Assembly (NCBI RefSeq): GCF_017349295.1
Contig: NZ_JAFMPK010000023.1
Location: 1 to 49,643, forward strand
Length of the DNA: 49,643 nt
Reading direction: 5' to 3'
From: Myceligenerans salitolerans
GTDB lineage: Bacteria > Actinomycetota > Actinomycetes > Actinomycetales > Cellulomonadaceae
Shown: in pieces, positions 1 to 11,068 of the stretch
Layout: each line of letters opens with the position of its first letter
Position numbering within the stretch: the stretch's first letter is position 1
Notes under the pieces: model-generated
What the model saw: the letters and a program-made list of their open reading frames with translations, nothing else
What the model was told of the DNA's origin: nothing
The model's database searches: none
Program-made: the position numbers and the translations under genes

Positions 1-51
1 CCCGGTCGCTCGTCGTGACCGGGTCAGCCCGTCCGGGCCGGATCAGCCCGG
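1..51. terminator. Two GC hairpins at the end of lpqB
   Basis: A 7-bp perfect stem (CCCGGTC at 1-7, GACCGGG at 17-23, 9-nt loop) lies just beyond lpqB. A second 6-bp stem (CCGGGC at 33-38, GCCCGG at 46-51) spans the lpqB stop codon. There is no T-tract, and the window edge cuts the context, so termination is only likely. Confidence 0.4.
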
Positions 52-1800
52 ATAGGTGACGGCCGTGATGTCCTCGGCGATCGGGTCGCCCCAGCCCGTG
101 GTGCGCTCCTGGTACAGGTCGCCGCCGCGGGTGAGGGCCAGTGCTCCGGCGTCGGTGACGCCGGCGGTCAGGGTCCTCACGTCGGCCAGCTCCTGGACGG
201 TCTCGGTGCTCCCGCTGTCGTCCGACAGGCCGCCCACGCCGGTCTCGTACATCGCGGTGGTGCCCTCGTCGTCGCGCGTGAGCAGCAGGAGCGACGTCTC
301 GCCGGACCACTGGGCGGACACCACGTCCGTGACGGAGGTGCCGACCTCCAGCGGCGTGGTGAGCTGGTCGGGCTCCCCGTTCTCGCCGCGCACCACGGCG
401 GCGACGTGCACCGACGTGGTACCCGCCCGGCGGCTCACGACCGCGACCCGGGCCCCGTCCGGGGCGACACGGACCCCGATCACCTGCCTGCCGCTCAGCC
501 ACTCCGGGCTCCGGTCGTGCCGGGTGCCCGACTCGTGGGCCACGAGCAGTTCCCCGTCGTCCTTCGACGGGTCGAAATCGTCGTCGCCCGGGTCGTCGCT
601 GGACCAGATGAAGCCGTGGCGATCCACGGACGGCGCCACGAGAGCGGTTCCCGCCAGGAGCTCCTGCTGGCCCGTGGCGTTGCCGACGTCGGCGACCCGC
701 AGGATCCGGGTCCTGCCGTCGCGCACGACCACGGGAGCGGCCCCGGGTCCGAGGGCGATGGCCGTCGGGTCGAGATCCTCCAGATGGACGGAGCGCTCGA
801 AGTCCGCCAGCCGGTCGTCGGACACCGTGAACAGTTCCCCGCCCGACAACGCGATGGCGGCGCCCGGCGTGGACGGGAGGTCCGGCTCGTCGATCGCGGG
901 CTCGTTCAGCCGGGCGTCGCCGGCGTACAGCGCGATCTCGGGGCGCACCTCGCCGTCGGAGAGGGTGACCTCGAGCTGCGCGAAGAGCAGCCCCCGCGCG
1001 GATTCCTCCAGGTCCGCGACCTCGGTGCCGAGGCGTACCTCCACGGCGCCCTCGCTGTCGTCGGTGACGGCCGGGACGGCGAGCTGCGTCCCGACCGGAG
1101 CCGCCGTACCGACGGCGTCCTGGAGCCAGGCGGGTGGGCCGCTCAGGACCTCGGCGACCGCACTGGTGCGCCAGGCGCTGCGCGGGAACCAGCGTTGGTC
1201 GGGTACCCACTCCCGCAGGTCGCGGGTCGGGAAGTACAGGCGTGTCGCCTTGAACTGGTTGGCGAACTGACGCTGGGGGACGAAGATGCCGTCCTCGAGC
1301 TCGTCGATGCGCCACTGCTCGTCGTCGCCGCGGGTGAGCGAGAAGCTCGTCGTGAACGGGGCCACCACCGACGCCTCCGTGTACATGCCGTGCGCGTCGA
1401 CGCGGGCGACGGCGTCCACGGAGACGGAGACGTCGGCCGCGTCGAGGCCGTCGGCCCGGACGGTGATGTCGGGGGCGCCGGAGTAGACCACGACGTTCTC
1501 CGTCGGGGCCCACGTCTCCTGCACGTCGTTCGTCAGGTACAGCCGGGCCGTGTCGTACTGCTCGTACTGGGTCGTCGCGGTGGAGCCCGAGCCGCCGGCG
1601 AGCAGGAACGAGCGCACGAGTCCCGCGGGATCGGCGTCCTCGGCGGGCTCCGGGGGGATGAAGCCGATGGCGTCCTCGTCGCCGGGATCGGCCTGACGGG
1701 ACATGACCGGTCCCGACGACGGCACCGACGCGCACCCGGCCACCGGCACCAGGAGGGCGAGTACCGCCGCCAGCCCGGCGGTGACGTGCATGGCGCGCAT
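43..1800 (-). CDS. lpqB: Lipoprotein LpqB, MtrAB-associated
   Basis: Membrane-anchored extracytoplasmic lipoprotein that in actinobacteria works with the MtrB sensor kinase. The 585-residue product starts with a short hydrophobic signal and the lipobox VAGC (Cys23). A GerMN-like segment lies around residues 235-300, and the C-terminal half looks like the LpqB beta-propeller domain. The ATG overlaps the mtrB TGA by one base (TGATG), so it is the last gene of an mtrA-mtrB-lpqB operon. An alternative start is Met4. Length and operon position are normal for the family. Modulation of MtrB is known from mycobacteria; the same role here is inferred. Confidence 0.93.
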   Translation of the reverse strand: MRAMHVTAGLAAVLALLVPVAGCASVPSSGPVMSRQADPGDEDAIGFIPPEPAEDADPAGLVRSFLLAGGSGSTATTQYEQYDTARLYLTNDVQETWAPTENVVVYSGAPDITVRADGLDAADVSVSVDAVARVDAHGMYTEASVVAPFTTSFSLTRGDDEQWRIDELEDGIFVPQRQFANQFKATRLYFPTRDLREWVPDQRWFPRSAWRTSAVAEVLSGPPAWLQDAVGTAAPVGTQLAVPAVTDDSEGAVEVRLGTEVADLEESARGLLFAQLEVTLSDGEVRPEIALYAGDARLNEPAIDEPDLPSTPGAAIALSGGELFTVSDDRLADFERSVHLEDLDPTAIALGPGAAPVVVRDGRTRILRVADVGNATGQQELLAGTALVAPSVDRHGFIWSSDDPGDDDFDPSKDDGELLVAHESGTRHDRSPEWLSGRQVIGVRVAPDGARVAVVSRRAGTTSVHVAAVVRGENGEPDQLTTPLEVGTSVTDVVSAQWSGETSLLLLTRDDEGTTAMYETGVGGLSDDSGSTETVQELADVRTLTAGVTDAGALALTRGGDLYQERTTGWGDPIAEDITAVTYPG

Positions 1801-3527
1801 CAGCGGACCTCCAGGTCGGGAATGGTGGTCGGGGACGGTCCCGCGGGCGGATGCACGACCGGGATCTGGTCGGTCGTCACCTGCGGCTCGTGCGAGTCCG
1901 GTACGAGCGGGAGCGGCGACGAGTCGAGCCGGATGCCGGCCCGCCGCGGCAGGGTGAGCCGGAAGCTCGCGCCGCGCCCCGGCCTTCCCCAGACCTCGAG
2001 GCGGCCGGCGTGCAGGCGCGCGTCCTCCTGGGCGATCGCGAGTCCGAGCCCGCTGCCGCCCGTGGTGCGGGCGCGAGCCGGGTCGGCCCGCCAGAAGCGG
2101 TCGAAGACGTGCTCGACCTGCGGCTTGGTCATCCCGACCCCGAAGTCGCGCACGACGACGGCGACCGCGTTGGCGTCCTGGCCGACCGTGATCTCCACCG
2201 GGCGGGCCTCGGAGTGCTCGATCGCGTTCACGACGAGATTGCGCACGATGCGCTCGATGCGCCGGGGATCGATGTCGGCCACCGCGTCGCCGTCGGGCAA
2301 CTGGACGGACACGGGCGTGTCCTTGTTCTCCGCGAGCGGGCGCGCCATCTGCACCACCGACATCACGACGTCGCCCAGGTCGCGCCGTTCGGCGTCGAGC
2401 ACCGCGGCACCGGCGTCGAAGCGGCTGATCTCCAGGAGATCGGCGAGCAGCCCCTCGAAGCGTTCGACCTGATCGGTCAGCAGCTCCGCGGAGCGGCTCG
2501 CGTCCGCGCTGAGCTGGTCCCGCGCGCCATGGATGACATCGCCGGCCATGCGGATCGTCGTCAGCGGGGTGCGCAGCTCGTGCGACACGTCCGAGACGAA
2601 CCGCCGTTGCGCCGCCGACAACTCCTCCATCTGCTGGATCTGCTGCTGGAGGCTGTCGGCCATCGCGTTGAACGACCGGGACAGCGTCGCCATCTCGTCG
2701 ATGCCCGTGACGCCGGGCAGCCGCTCGTCCAGATGGCCGTCCGCGAGGCGCTCGGCCACGCCCGCGGCCCGCGTGACGGGAGCCACCGTCTGACGGCTGA
2801 CGAGGGCCGTGATGAGCCCGATGAGCAGCAGAACGAACGCCGCCCCGATGCCGAGCACCCGGTGCACGAACGACAACGTCTCCTGCTCGGCCTGCAGGGA
2901 GTACAGGTAGTAGATCTCGTACGTGCCGAACCGCGGCACCTGCAGTGACGTGCCGACGACGACACCGGGCGCGACGTCGTCCTGCGCCGGGTCCCGCACC
3001 TCGGTGAACTGCATGACCTGCTCGCCGGTGGTGCCGCCCCGTTCCCGCAGCTCCGCGTTGGCGCGGCGCAGGTCCGCGGTGAGCAGGGCGTTCTGCTGGA
3101 TGCCCATGCTGTCCGGGATGATCACATCGCTGACCTGCGGCTGGGTGTCGAGAGGGTGCACGACGAACACCGCCTCGACGTTCGACGCGCTGCTCATGAT
3201 CCGTGCCGCCACGGAGCTCATGAGCTGCTGCGCCTGCTGCTCGTCCGCGACGGCCGCACTCCGGAACTGCTGGTTCGCGTCGGCGGTCAGGGCGGCGCTC
3301 TCGTTCACGATCGACTCGAGCCGCCGCTCCACCATGCCGTCACGGACCGACGTCGAAAGGTACAGCCCCAGCGCGGCGACCGCCACGACGCCGATGGCCA
3401 GTGCCGAAGCCATGATGCGCAGCCGGAGGGAGGAGCGGAAGGCGTGCACCGCCCGGCGTACCAGGCGGACCACGGCGATGCGCGCGCGGATCAGGGCGCG
3501 GCGCGGCCAGGACGTGACCCCGGGCAT
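1800..3527 (-). CDS. mtrB: MtrB two-component sensor histidine kinase
   Basis: Membrane histidine kinase that phosphorylates MtrA; the pair controls cell-wall hydrolases, division and osmotic or envelope stress in actinobacteria. About 575 residues: TM1 at about 38-58, an extracytoplasmic sensor region, TM2 at about 222-244, HAMP, an H-box SHELRTPL with the phospho-acceptor His316, then the HATPase_c N box (NLVVNAIEHS) and the G boxes (DFGVGM, GGSGLGLAIA). The reading frame stays open upstream, but the start is taken at the ATG at 3525-3527, because it overlaps the mtrA TAA by one base (TAATG), the arrangement also seen between mtrB and lpqB. Confidence 0.95.
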   Translation of the reverse strand: MPGVTSWPRRALIRARIAVVRLVRRAVHAFRSSLRLRIMASALAIGVVAVAALGLYLSTSVRDGMVERRLESIVNESAALTADANQQFRSAAVADEQQAQQLMSSVAARIMSSASNVEAVFVVHPLDTQPQVSDVIIPDSMGIQQNALLTADLRRANAELRERGGTTGEQVMQFTEVRDPAQDDVAPGVVVGTSLQVPRFGTYEIYYLYSLQAEQETLSFVHRVLGIGAAFVLLLIGLITALVSRQTVAPVTRAAGVAERLADGHLDERLPGVTGIDEMATLSRSFNAMADSLQQQIQQMEELSAAQRRFVSDVSHELRTPLTTIRMAGDVIHGARDQLSADASRSAELLTDQVERFEGLLADLLEISRFDAGAAVLDAERRDLGDVVMSVVQMARPLAENKDTPVSVQLPDGDAVADIDPRRIERIVRNLVVNAIEHSEARPVEITVGQDANAVAVVVRDFGVGMTKPQVEHVFDRFWRADPARARTTGGSGLGLAIAQEDARLHAGRLEVWGRPGRGASFRLTLPRRAGIRLDSSPLPLVPDSHEPQVTTDQIPVVHPPAGPSPTTIPDLEVR

Positions 3528-4207
3528 TATTGCGGGGTACCCGCCTTGTAGCCGACGCCGCGCACCGTCAGGACGATCTCCGGGTTCTCCGGGTCGCGCT
3601 CGATCTTCGAACGCAGGCGCTGGACGTGGACGTTCACGAGGCGCGTGTCCGCGCTGTGCCGATAGCCCCACACCCGTTCGAGCAGGACCTCGCGCGTGAA
3701 GACCTGCCAGGGCTTGCGCGCGAGTTCGACCAGCAGGTCGAACTCGAGCGGCGTCAGGGCGATCTTCTTCCCGTCCCGGGTGACGGTGTGGCCGGTGACG
3801 TCGATGTCGATGTCGCCCACCTGGAGCCGCTCGGGGCCGGGGTCCTCGGTACGGCGCAGGCGCGCCTTGACCCGTGCCACGAGTTCCTTGGGCTTGAACG
3901 GCTTGGAGATGTAGTCGTCGGCCCCCGACTCGAGGCCGAGGACGACGTCGACCGTGTCGGACTTCGCGGTGAGCATGATGATCGGCACGCCGGACTCGGC
4001 ACGGACCTCGCGGCAGACCTGCACGCCGTCCTTGCCGGGAAGCATGACGTCGAGCAGGATCAGGTCGGGCTGGTGCATGCGAGCGGCCGTCACGGCCTCG
4101 TCACCGTCGGTGCAGAAGATCGGTTCGAGCCCCTCGCCCCGGAGCACGATGCCGATCATCTCTGCCAGGGCGGTGTCGTCATCCACGACCAGGACGCGGG
4201 ATTTCAT
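3527..4207 (-). CDS. mtrA: MtrA response regulator (OmpR family)
   Basis: DNA-binding response regulator and partner of MtrB. The 226-residue product has a receiver domain with acidic pocket VVDDD at residues 8-11 and phospho-acceptor Asp53 (LLDVMLPGKDG). The switch Lys is in ISKPFKPKEL, and a C-terminal winged helix follows (ending VNVHVQRLRSKIE, VRGVGYKAG). The ATG at 4205-4207 is chosen because MKSRVLVVDDD is the family's N-terminus; the open frame reaches 4303 with no homologous sequence. A strong hairpin lies upstream, separating it from hpf, so mtrA probably has its own promoter or depends on readthrough. Confidence 0.96.
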   Translation of the reverse strand: MKSRVLVVDDDTALAEMIGIVLRGEGLEPIFCTDGDEAVTAARMHQPDLILLDVMLPGKDGVQVCREVRAESGVPIIMLTAKSDTVDVVLGLESGADDYISKPFKPKELVARVKARLRRTEDPGPERLQVGDIDIDVTGHTVTRDGKKIALTPLEFDLLVELARKPWQVFTREVLLERVWGYRHSADTRLVNVHVQRLRSKIERDPENPEIVLTVRGVGYKAGTPQ

Positions 4208-4268
4208 GACGTCCAGTGTGCCAGGTCCACCCGGGTGCCACGGGTGAATCGGCGCGGCGGGGCGCGTA

Positions 4269-4307
4269 CGCGGTGCGGGCCGGGTGGTGACACCGGCCCG
4301 CACCGCG
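4269..4307. terminator. Strong hairpin between hpf and mtrA
   Basis: A perfect 15-bp stem (4269-4283 against 4293-4307), extended by GTG/CAC across one bulged G. It lies 21 bases past the hpf stop and 62 bases before mtrA on the minus strand. No long T-run follows. It probably terminates or attenuates hpf transcription. Confidence 0.6.
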
Positions 4308-4327
4308 TCGACGCACGGGCGCCCGAG

Positions 4328-4972
4328 CTAGCCGACGCAGGCGTCGTCCAGCTGGATCACGCCGAACGACCACCCCTGGCGCTTGTAGAGGACGGACGGG
4401 CGTGCGGTCTCCTTGTCGATGAACAGGTAGAAGTCGTGGCCCACCATCTCCATCTCGTAGACGGCGTCGTCGAGGGTCATGGGCTCGGCGTGGTGCAGCT
4501 TCTGCCGGATGACGACGGGCGAGTCGCCCATCGTCGTCTCCACGGAGTCGCCCGGCTCGGCGAGCGCCGCGGGTGCCGAGACCTGCGGCTCGGGACGGTC
4601 GCGGGGCGTGAGGATGTCGTCGTCGAGGGGGCGGGTTGTCGTCGTGTGGGAGTTCGGCCGGTGGTTCCGGTGGTGCTTGCGCCGGTCGCGTGCGCGGCGC
4701 AGTCGTTCGTTGAGCTTGTCGATCGCGAGGTCGAGCGCGCCGAAACGGTCGTCCGCCGCGGCCTCCGCCCTGATCACGGGCCCCTTCGCCCGGACCGTGA
4801 GCTCCACCCGCTCGCGCTGCTCGGCCATCCGCGGGTTGTTCTCGTGCGTGACCTCCACGTCCACCCGCCTGGCCGTGGGGGAGAGGAGCTCGACCTTGGA
4901 GAGCTTGTCCTCCACCTGCTGACGGAACTTGTCCGCCACCACCGTGTGCCTGCCGACGACGACGATCTCCAT
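4328..4972 (-). CDS. hpf: Ribosome hibernation-promoting factor, long form
   Basis: Binds the ribosome in stationary phase and promotes 100S dimer formation. The 214-residue protein has an N-terminal S30AE domain (about 1-105, starting MEIVVVGRHTVV), a His/Arg-rich linker (HHRNHRPNSH), and the C-terminal dimerisation domain (about 150-210, VIRQKLHHAEPMTLDDAVYEM and FYLFIDKET). This is the long, single-protein type of Gram-positives. GGAGAC lies 8 bases before the ATG. It lies downstream of comF in the same direction, about 200 bases apart, so it may be transcribed alone. Confidence 0.95.
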   Translation of the reverse strand: MEIVVVGRHTVVADKFRQQVEDKLSKVELLSPTARRVDVEVTHENNPRMAEQRERVELTVRAKGPVIRAEAAADDRFGALDLAIDKLNERLRRARDRRKHHRNHRPNSHTTTTRPLDDDILTPRDRPEPQVSAPAALAEPGDSVETTMGDSPVVIRQKLHHAEPMTLDDAVYEMEMVGHDFYLFIDKETARPSVLYKRQGWSFGVIQLDDACVG

Positions 4973-5179
4973 GTTGCTGTCTCCGCTTCGGGTCGAGGGC
5001 GCGTTGCGCGCCCGGATTCCGCCTTGTGTGGGGCACCTGTCGCGGTGCCGGGATGGATCACCCCCCGTCGCGGTGTCGAGGAGCCGCTGAGCCCCTCGGG
5101 AAACTCAGGCTAACCCCGCACCGGGAGTTTGCGACAGCCCCAATAAGAGGTAAACAACGCGACATGAGCTGACTGGACG
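4973..5179 (-). promoter_or_regulatory. hpf upstream region with probable promoter and 5' hairpin
   Basis: Gene-free stretch between comF and hpf. On the minus strand a TANNNT-type -10 (TAGCCT, plus-strand 5107-5112) could start an hpf transcript near 5100; no good -35 is seen. Within the leader, GGGCGCG/CGCGCCC (4997-5003 and 5007-5013) forms a 7-bp stem with a 3-base loop. Confidence 0.35.
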
Positions 5180-6070
5180 TCAGCATGTCGTCGCACGTCC
5201 GGGGCCGTCGCTCGGTGACGGAGTCGCTGCCAGCACAATTGCTCCGAGCACGTCGGCGCCGGCCGATTCCAGGGCCTGTTCGCTCGCAGCGAGAGTCGCC
5301 CCGGACGTGACGACGTCGTCGACCAGCATGCAGACACATCCATCCAGCCGACGGACCGCGCGCACCGCCGAGGCGAGGTTTCGTCCGCGTGCCCGGGCTC
5401 CGAGCCCGACCTGGTCGCGGGTGGCGCGCCGACGCAGGACGGGCGCCGACCGGGCCGGCGCACCGCCGTCGACCAGGCCCCGGGCGACGGCTGCGGCGAG
5501 CGCGCGGACGGGGTCCCGGGCCCGCCGTCTCCGCGCCGGTCCTGCCGTGGGCACGGGGACGACGGCGAGCACGGCCTCCGCCGGACCGCCACGAGACCCC
5601 GCGGGGCCGGCGAAGCTCCGCCGTCCGGCCCGTGAGGCACCGCCCGCGCGGGCGGCCGAGTCGTCCGGTGGGAAGAGGAAGGGGCCACCGGCGCCGAGTG
5701 CGGGCAACGACCAGGACGCGACATCGCGGGCGGCGCGGCGCAGCGCTCCGGTGAGCAGGAGGTCGAGGTCCGCGCGGCCGCGGTCCTTCCAGTGGACGAC
5801 GACGTCCCGCACGGGGCCGGTGTACGCCGTCAGCGCCCAGACGGGAAGCGGCGGGACGCCGTCGAGACGATCGAGGCGCCCGGCTCCGTGCTCCGTCCGG
5901 ACCGGTGGCCCGGCGAACCGTTCCGCGCATCGCCCGCACCAGCGCACGTCGGGCTCGCCGCACGGACAGGCGACCGGCAGCAGCAGCCTGGTGAGGTCGA
6001 CGAACGGTTGCGGCACGGGAGACGACGGCGACGTCGTGACGTCCTGGGGCACGGGGCCGGTTCGATGCAC
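5180..6070 (-). CDS. ComF family amidophosphoribosyltransferase-like protein
   Basis: ComF-type protein with an N-terminal cysteine cluster (ACPCGEPDVRWCGRC, probable zinc ribbon) and a C-terminal type I phosphoribosyltransferase fold with the PRPP loop CMLVDDVVTSGATL. In transformable bacteria ComF helps DNA uptake; in actinobacteria its role is unproven. 296 residues from a GTG at 6068-6070. A long Ala/Gly/Arg-rich stretch in the middle (about 120-175) is an insertion relative to short ComF proteins. Neighbouring hpf and mtrAB-lpqB are its usual companions in actinobacteria, although the gene order differs here. Confidence 0.88.
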   Translation of the reverse strand: MHRTGPVPQDVTTSPSSPVPQPFVDLTRLLLPVACPCGEPDVRWCGRCAERFAGPPVRTEHGAGRLDRLDGVPPLPVWALTAYTGPVRDVVVHWKDRGRADLDLLLTGALRRAARDVASWSLPALGAGGPFLFPPDDSAARAGGASRAGRRSFAGPAGSRGGPAEAVLAVVPVPTAGPARRRRARDPVRALAAAVARGLVDGGAPARSAPVLRRRATRDQVGLGARARGRNLASAVRAVRRLDGCVCMLVDDVVTSGATLAASEQALESAGADVLGAIVLAATPSPSDGPGRATTC

Positions 6071-6159
6071 GCGATCAGCCTGCCGGGCCGGGCGGTCAGG
6101 TGCCGGTTGTCCACAGGGTGAAACGGTGGGCCGGGTGCCGCGCCGGCCGCCGCACGGCC

Positions 6160-7854
6160 CTACTGCGGTTCGGCGCTGCGGCCTGCCTCGCTCCGGCCCG
6201 CCTCACGCCGTCCGGGCGTACCGTCGGGCTCGCGTCGTGCCTCGGCCTGGGCGTCCCGCAGCTCCTCGGCGGCGTCGTAGCCGAGCGCCGCCTCGACCGC
6301 GTGGTCCGCGAGCGCGAGCCCTGCCGTGCCGTAGAGGTGGAACACCGCGTCGGCGCCGTGTCGTCCCAGCTCGGCGACGTCGTCGTCGTACCTGGCGACG
6401 GCGGCGACGGTGCCGCTGAACTCGCCCGCGCGCAGCTGTCCGAGGGCGATGAGGTTGGCTTGGTGGAACGGCATCGCGAGGATCGCCAGGCGGACGTTGC
6501 CGGTGCTGCGGACACGTCCCCAGAACTCGATGTCGGTGGCGTCGGCCTGGACGACGGCGTACCCGTCGGCTCGTAGCGCGGCGACGCGTTCGGGGTCGTG
6601 CTCGACGCCGATGACGTTCATGCCGTAGTCGTCGGCGAGCTGACGGAACGCTCCGCGACCGATGCGTCCCATGCCCAGCACGAGCGCCTCGGCGCCGGAG
6701 ACGTCGATGAGGCGCTCCTCGCGGTGCAGCCAGTCGTTCGGCTTGGAGGGGAACCGGCTGGCGAGCGCGATGGCGATCTCGTTGCCCCGGGTGTTGAGCG
6801 CCGACGCGAGAACGAAGCTGAGGGCGACGGCGACGGCGAGGACGACGACCCAGTCCTCGGCGAGGAGGCCGGCTTCCGCGCCGACGGCCACGACGATAAG
6901 GCCGAACTCGGAGTAGTTCGTCAGGACGAGGCCGGTCAGGATCGCGGTGCGCTTGCGCAGGTGCATGAGGCGCAGCAGGAGGGCGGTGACGAGGCCCTGC
7001 AGCGGGAGCATGAGGAGTACCAGGAGGCCGACGACGATCGTCTGGCCGCTGGGCTCGCCCGCGAAACCGATGGACACGAAGAAACCGACGAGCAGCAGCT
7101 CCTTCAGGGTGAACAGGTTGCGGCTGAGCTCCGTGCTGTTCGCGTGCCCGGCCAGCAGCACCCCCATGACCAGGGCGCCGAGGTCGCCCTTGAGTCCGAC
7201 GAGGTCGAACAGCGCGTAGCCCGGGCCGAGTGCGACGGCGATCCCGAACAGCGCCTGCAGTTCGCCGTGGCCCATGTGCGACCAGGCCTTGCGCAACAGC
7301 CACGCGGCCGGGACGAGCAGGACGAGGGCGAGTGCCCAGGGGCTCGGGGGCTCCTCCTCGGTCACCGAGACGAACACGACGGCGATGAGGTCCTGCATGA
7401 TCAGTACGCCGATGGCGATCCGCCCGTAGAGGGCGCGCTGGTCGGAGCGTCCGTCCAGCACCTTCACGACGAAGACGGTCGAGGAGAACGACAGGGCGAG
7501 GCCGATGAGCGCGAGGGTGCCGAAGTCCTTGCCGGCCAGGAGCGACAGGCCGATGCTGCCGAGCGCTCCGAGGAATCCGATGGCGATGGCGACGCTGACG
7601 AGCAGATGCGCGAAGGTCGTGAGCCAGACCTCCTTGCGCAGCAGCGAGCGCAGGTCCAGCTTGAGCCCGATGCCGAACAGCAGGAGCGTCACGCCGAGCT
7701 CCGCGACGGTCTCCAGGTAGCCGGGTTCGGAGAATCCTGCCGCGTGCAGCACGAACCCGGCCACGAGGAAGCCCACGAGCGGCGGGAGGCGGAGCAGGTG
7801 TGCACCCAGGCCCAACGCGGTCGTGACGAGCAGGAACGTTGCCGCGGTCACCAT
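6160..7854 (-). CDS. CPA2 family cation:proton antiporter with RCK domain
   Basis: Integral membrane K+(Na+)/H+ antiporter of the KefB/YbaL type. Residues 1 to about 365 carry some 11-13 hydrophobic helices. About 385-500 form a TrkA-N Rossmann domain (LVLGMGRIG, then GVEHDP at the end of strand 2) that binds a nucleotide and gates transport. The last 60 residues are charged and variable. The ATG at 7852-7854 has no Shine-Dalgarno sequence, and a TACGAT -10 lies six bases upstream, so the message is probably leaderless. It diverges from secA. The ion is not deducible from sequence. Confidence 0.9.
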   Translation of the reverse strand: MVTAATFLLVTTALGLGAHLLRLPPLVGFLVAGFVLHAAGFSEPGYLETVAELGVTLLLFGIGLKLDLRSLLRKEVWLTTFAHLLVSVAIAIGFLGALGSIGLSLLAGKDFGTLALIGLALSFSSTVFVVKVLDGRSDQRALYGRIAIGVLIMQDLIAVVFVSVTEEEPPSPWALALVLLVPAAWLLRKAWSHMGHGELQALFGIAVALGPGYALFDLVGLKGDLGALVMGVLLAGHANSTELSRNLFTLKELLLVGFFVSIGFAGEPSGQTIVVGLLVLLMLPLQGLVTALLLRLMHLRKRTAILTGLVLTNYSEFGLIVVAVGAEAGLLAEDWVVVLAVAVALSFVLASALNTRGNEIAIALASRFPSKPNDWLHREERLIDVSGAEALVLGMGRIGRGAFRQLADDYGMNVIGVEHDPERVAALRADGYAVVQADATDIEFWGRVRSTGNVRLAILAMPFHQANLIALGQLRAGEFSGTVAAVARYDDDVAELGRHGADAVFHLYGTAGLALADHAVEAALGYDAAEELRDAQAEARREPDGTPGRREAGRSEAGRSAEPQ

Positions 7855-7860
7855 GGGGTG

Positions 7861-7881
7861 ATCGTAAGCGGGAAACGTTTC
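7861..7881 (-). promoter_or_regulatory. Leaderless promoter and palindrome of the antiporter gene
   Basis: On the minus strand the -10 element TACGAT (plus 7861-7866) sits 6 bases before the ATG, placing the transcript start at the start codon. The perfect palindrome GAAACGTTTC (7872-7881) lies in the spacer region and could be an operator. No convincing -35 was found. Confidence 0.4.
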
Positions 7882-7977
7882 GTGGCGTTGTCGCCCTGAT
7901 GTCGCCGTAGGGGACCGCGCGCCGGTTCTCCCCTGAGCGAACCATGCGGCGTAACCGATTCGCGCCTGACAACGTTG

Positions 7978-8008
7978 TGTTCGAACATCCAGCCTTACGG
8001 CCTACGAT
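7978..8008 (+). promoter_or_regulatory. Probable secA promoter
   Basis: TTCGAA (7980-7985), 17 bases, then TACGAT (8003-8008), giving a leader of about 47 bases. The -35 lies inside the palindrome TGTTCGAACA (7978-7987). The -10 fits TANNNT; the -35 is a weak match to TTGACA. Confidence 0.4.
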
Positions 8009-8061
8009 GGGCCTTGCCCACTGGTGGGCAGTATCACACCGACCGATCCGGGAGAACCCGC

Positions 8062-11052
<2,991 letters not shown>

Positions 11053-11068
11053 GGAGACGCGAGTACCG

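Noticed and set aside
7978-7987. TGTTCGAACA upstream of secA as an SOS box
   Set aside because: The half-sites are in the reverse arrangement with no 4-base spacer (GTTCGAAC rather than TCGAAC-N4-GTTCGA), so it does not fit LexA.
11053-11068. A riboswitch or leader attenuator in front of hom
   Set aside because: Only 16 bases separate secA from hom, leaving no room for such an element.
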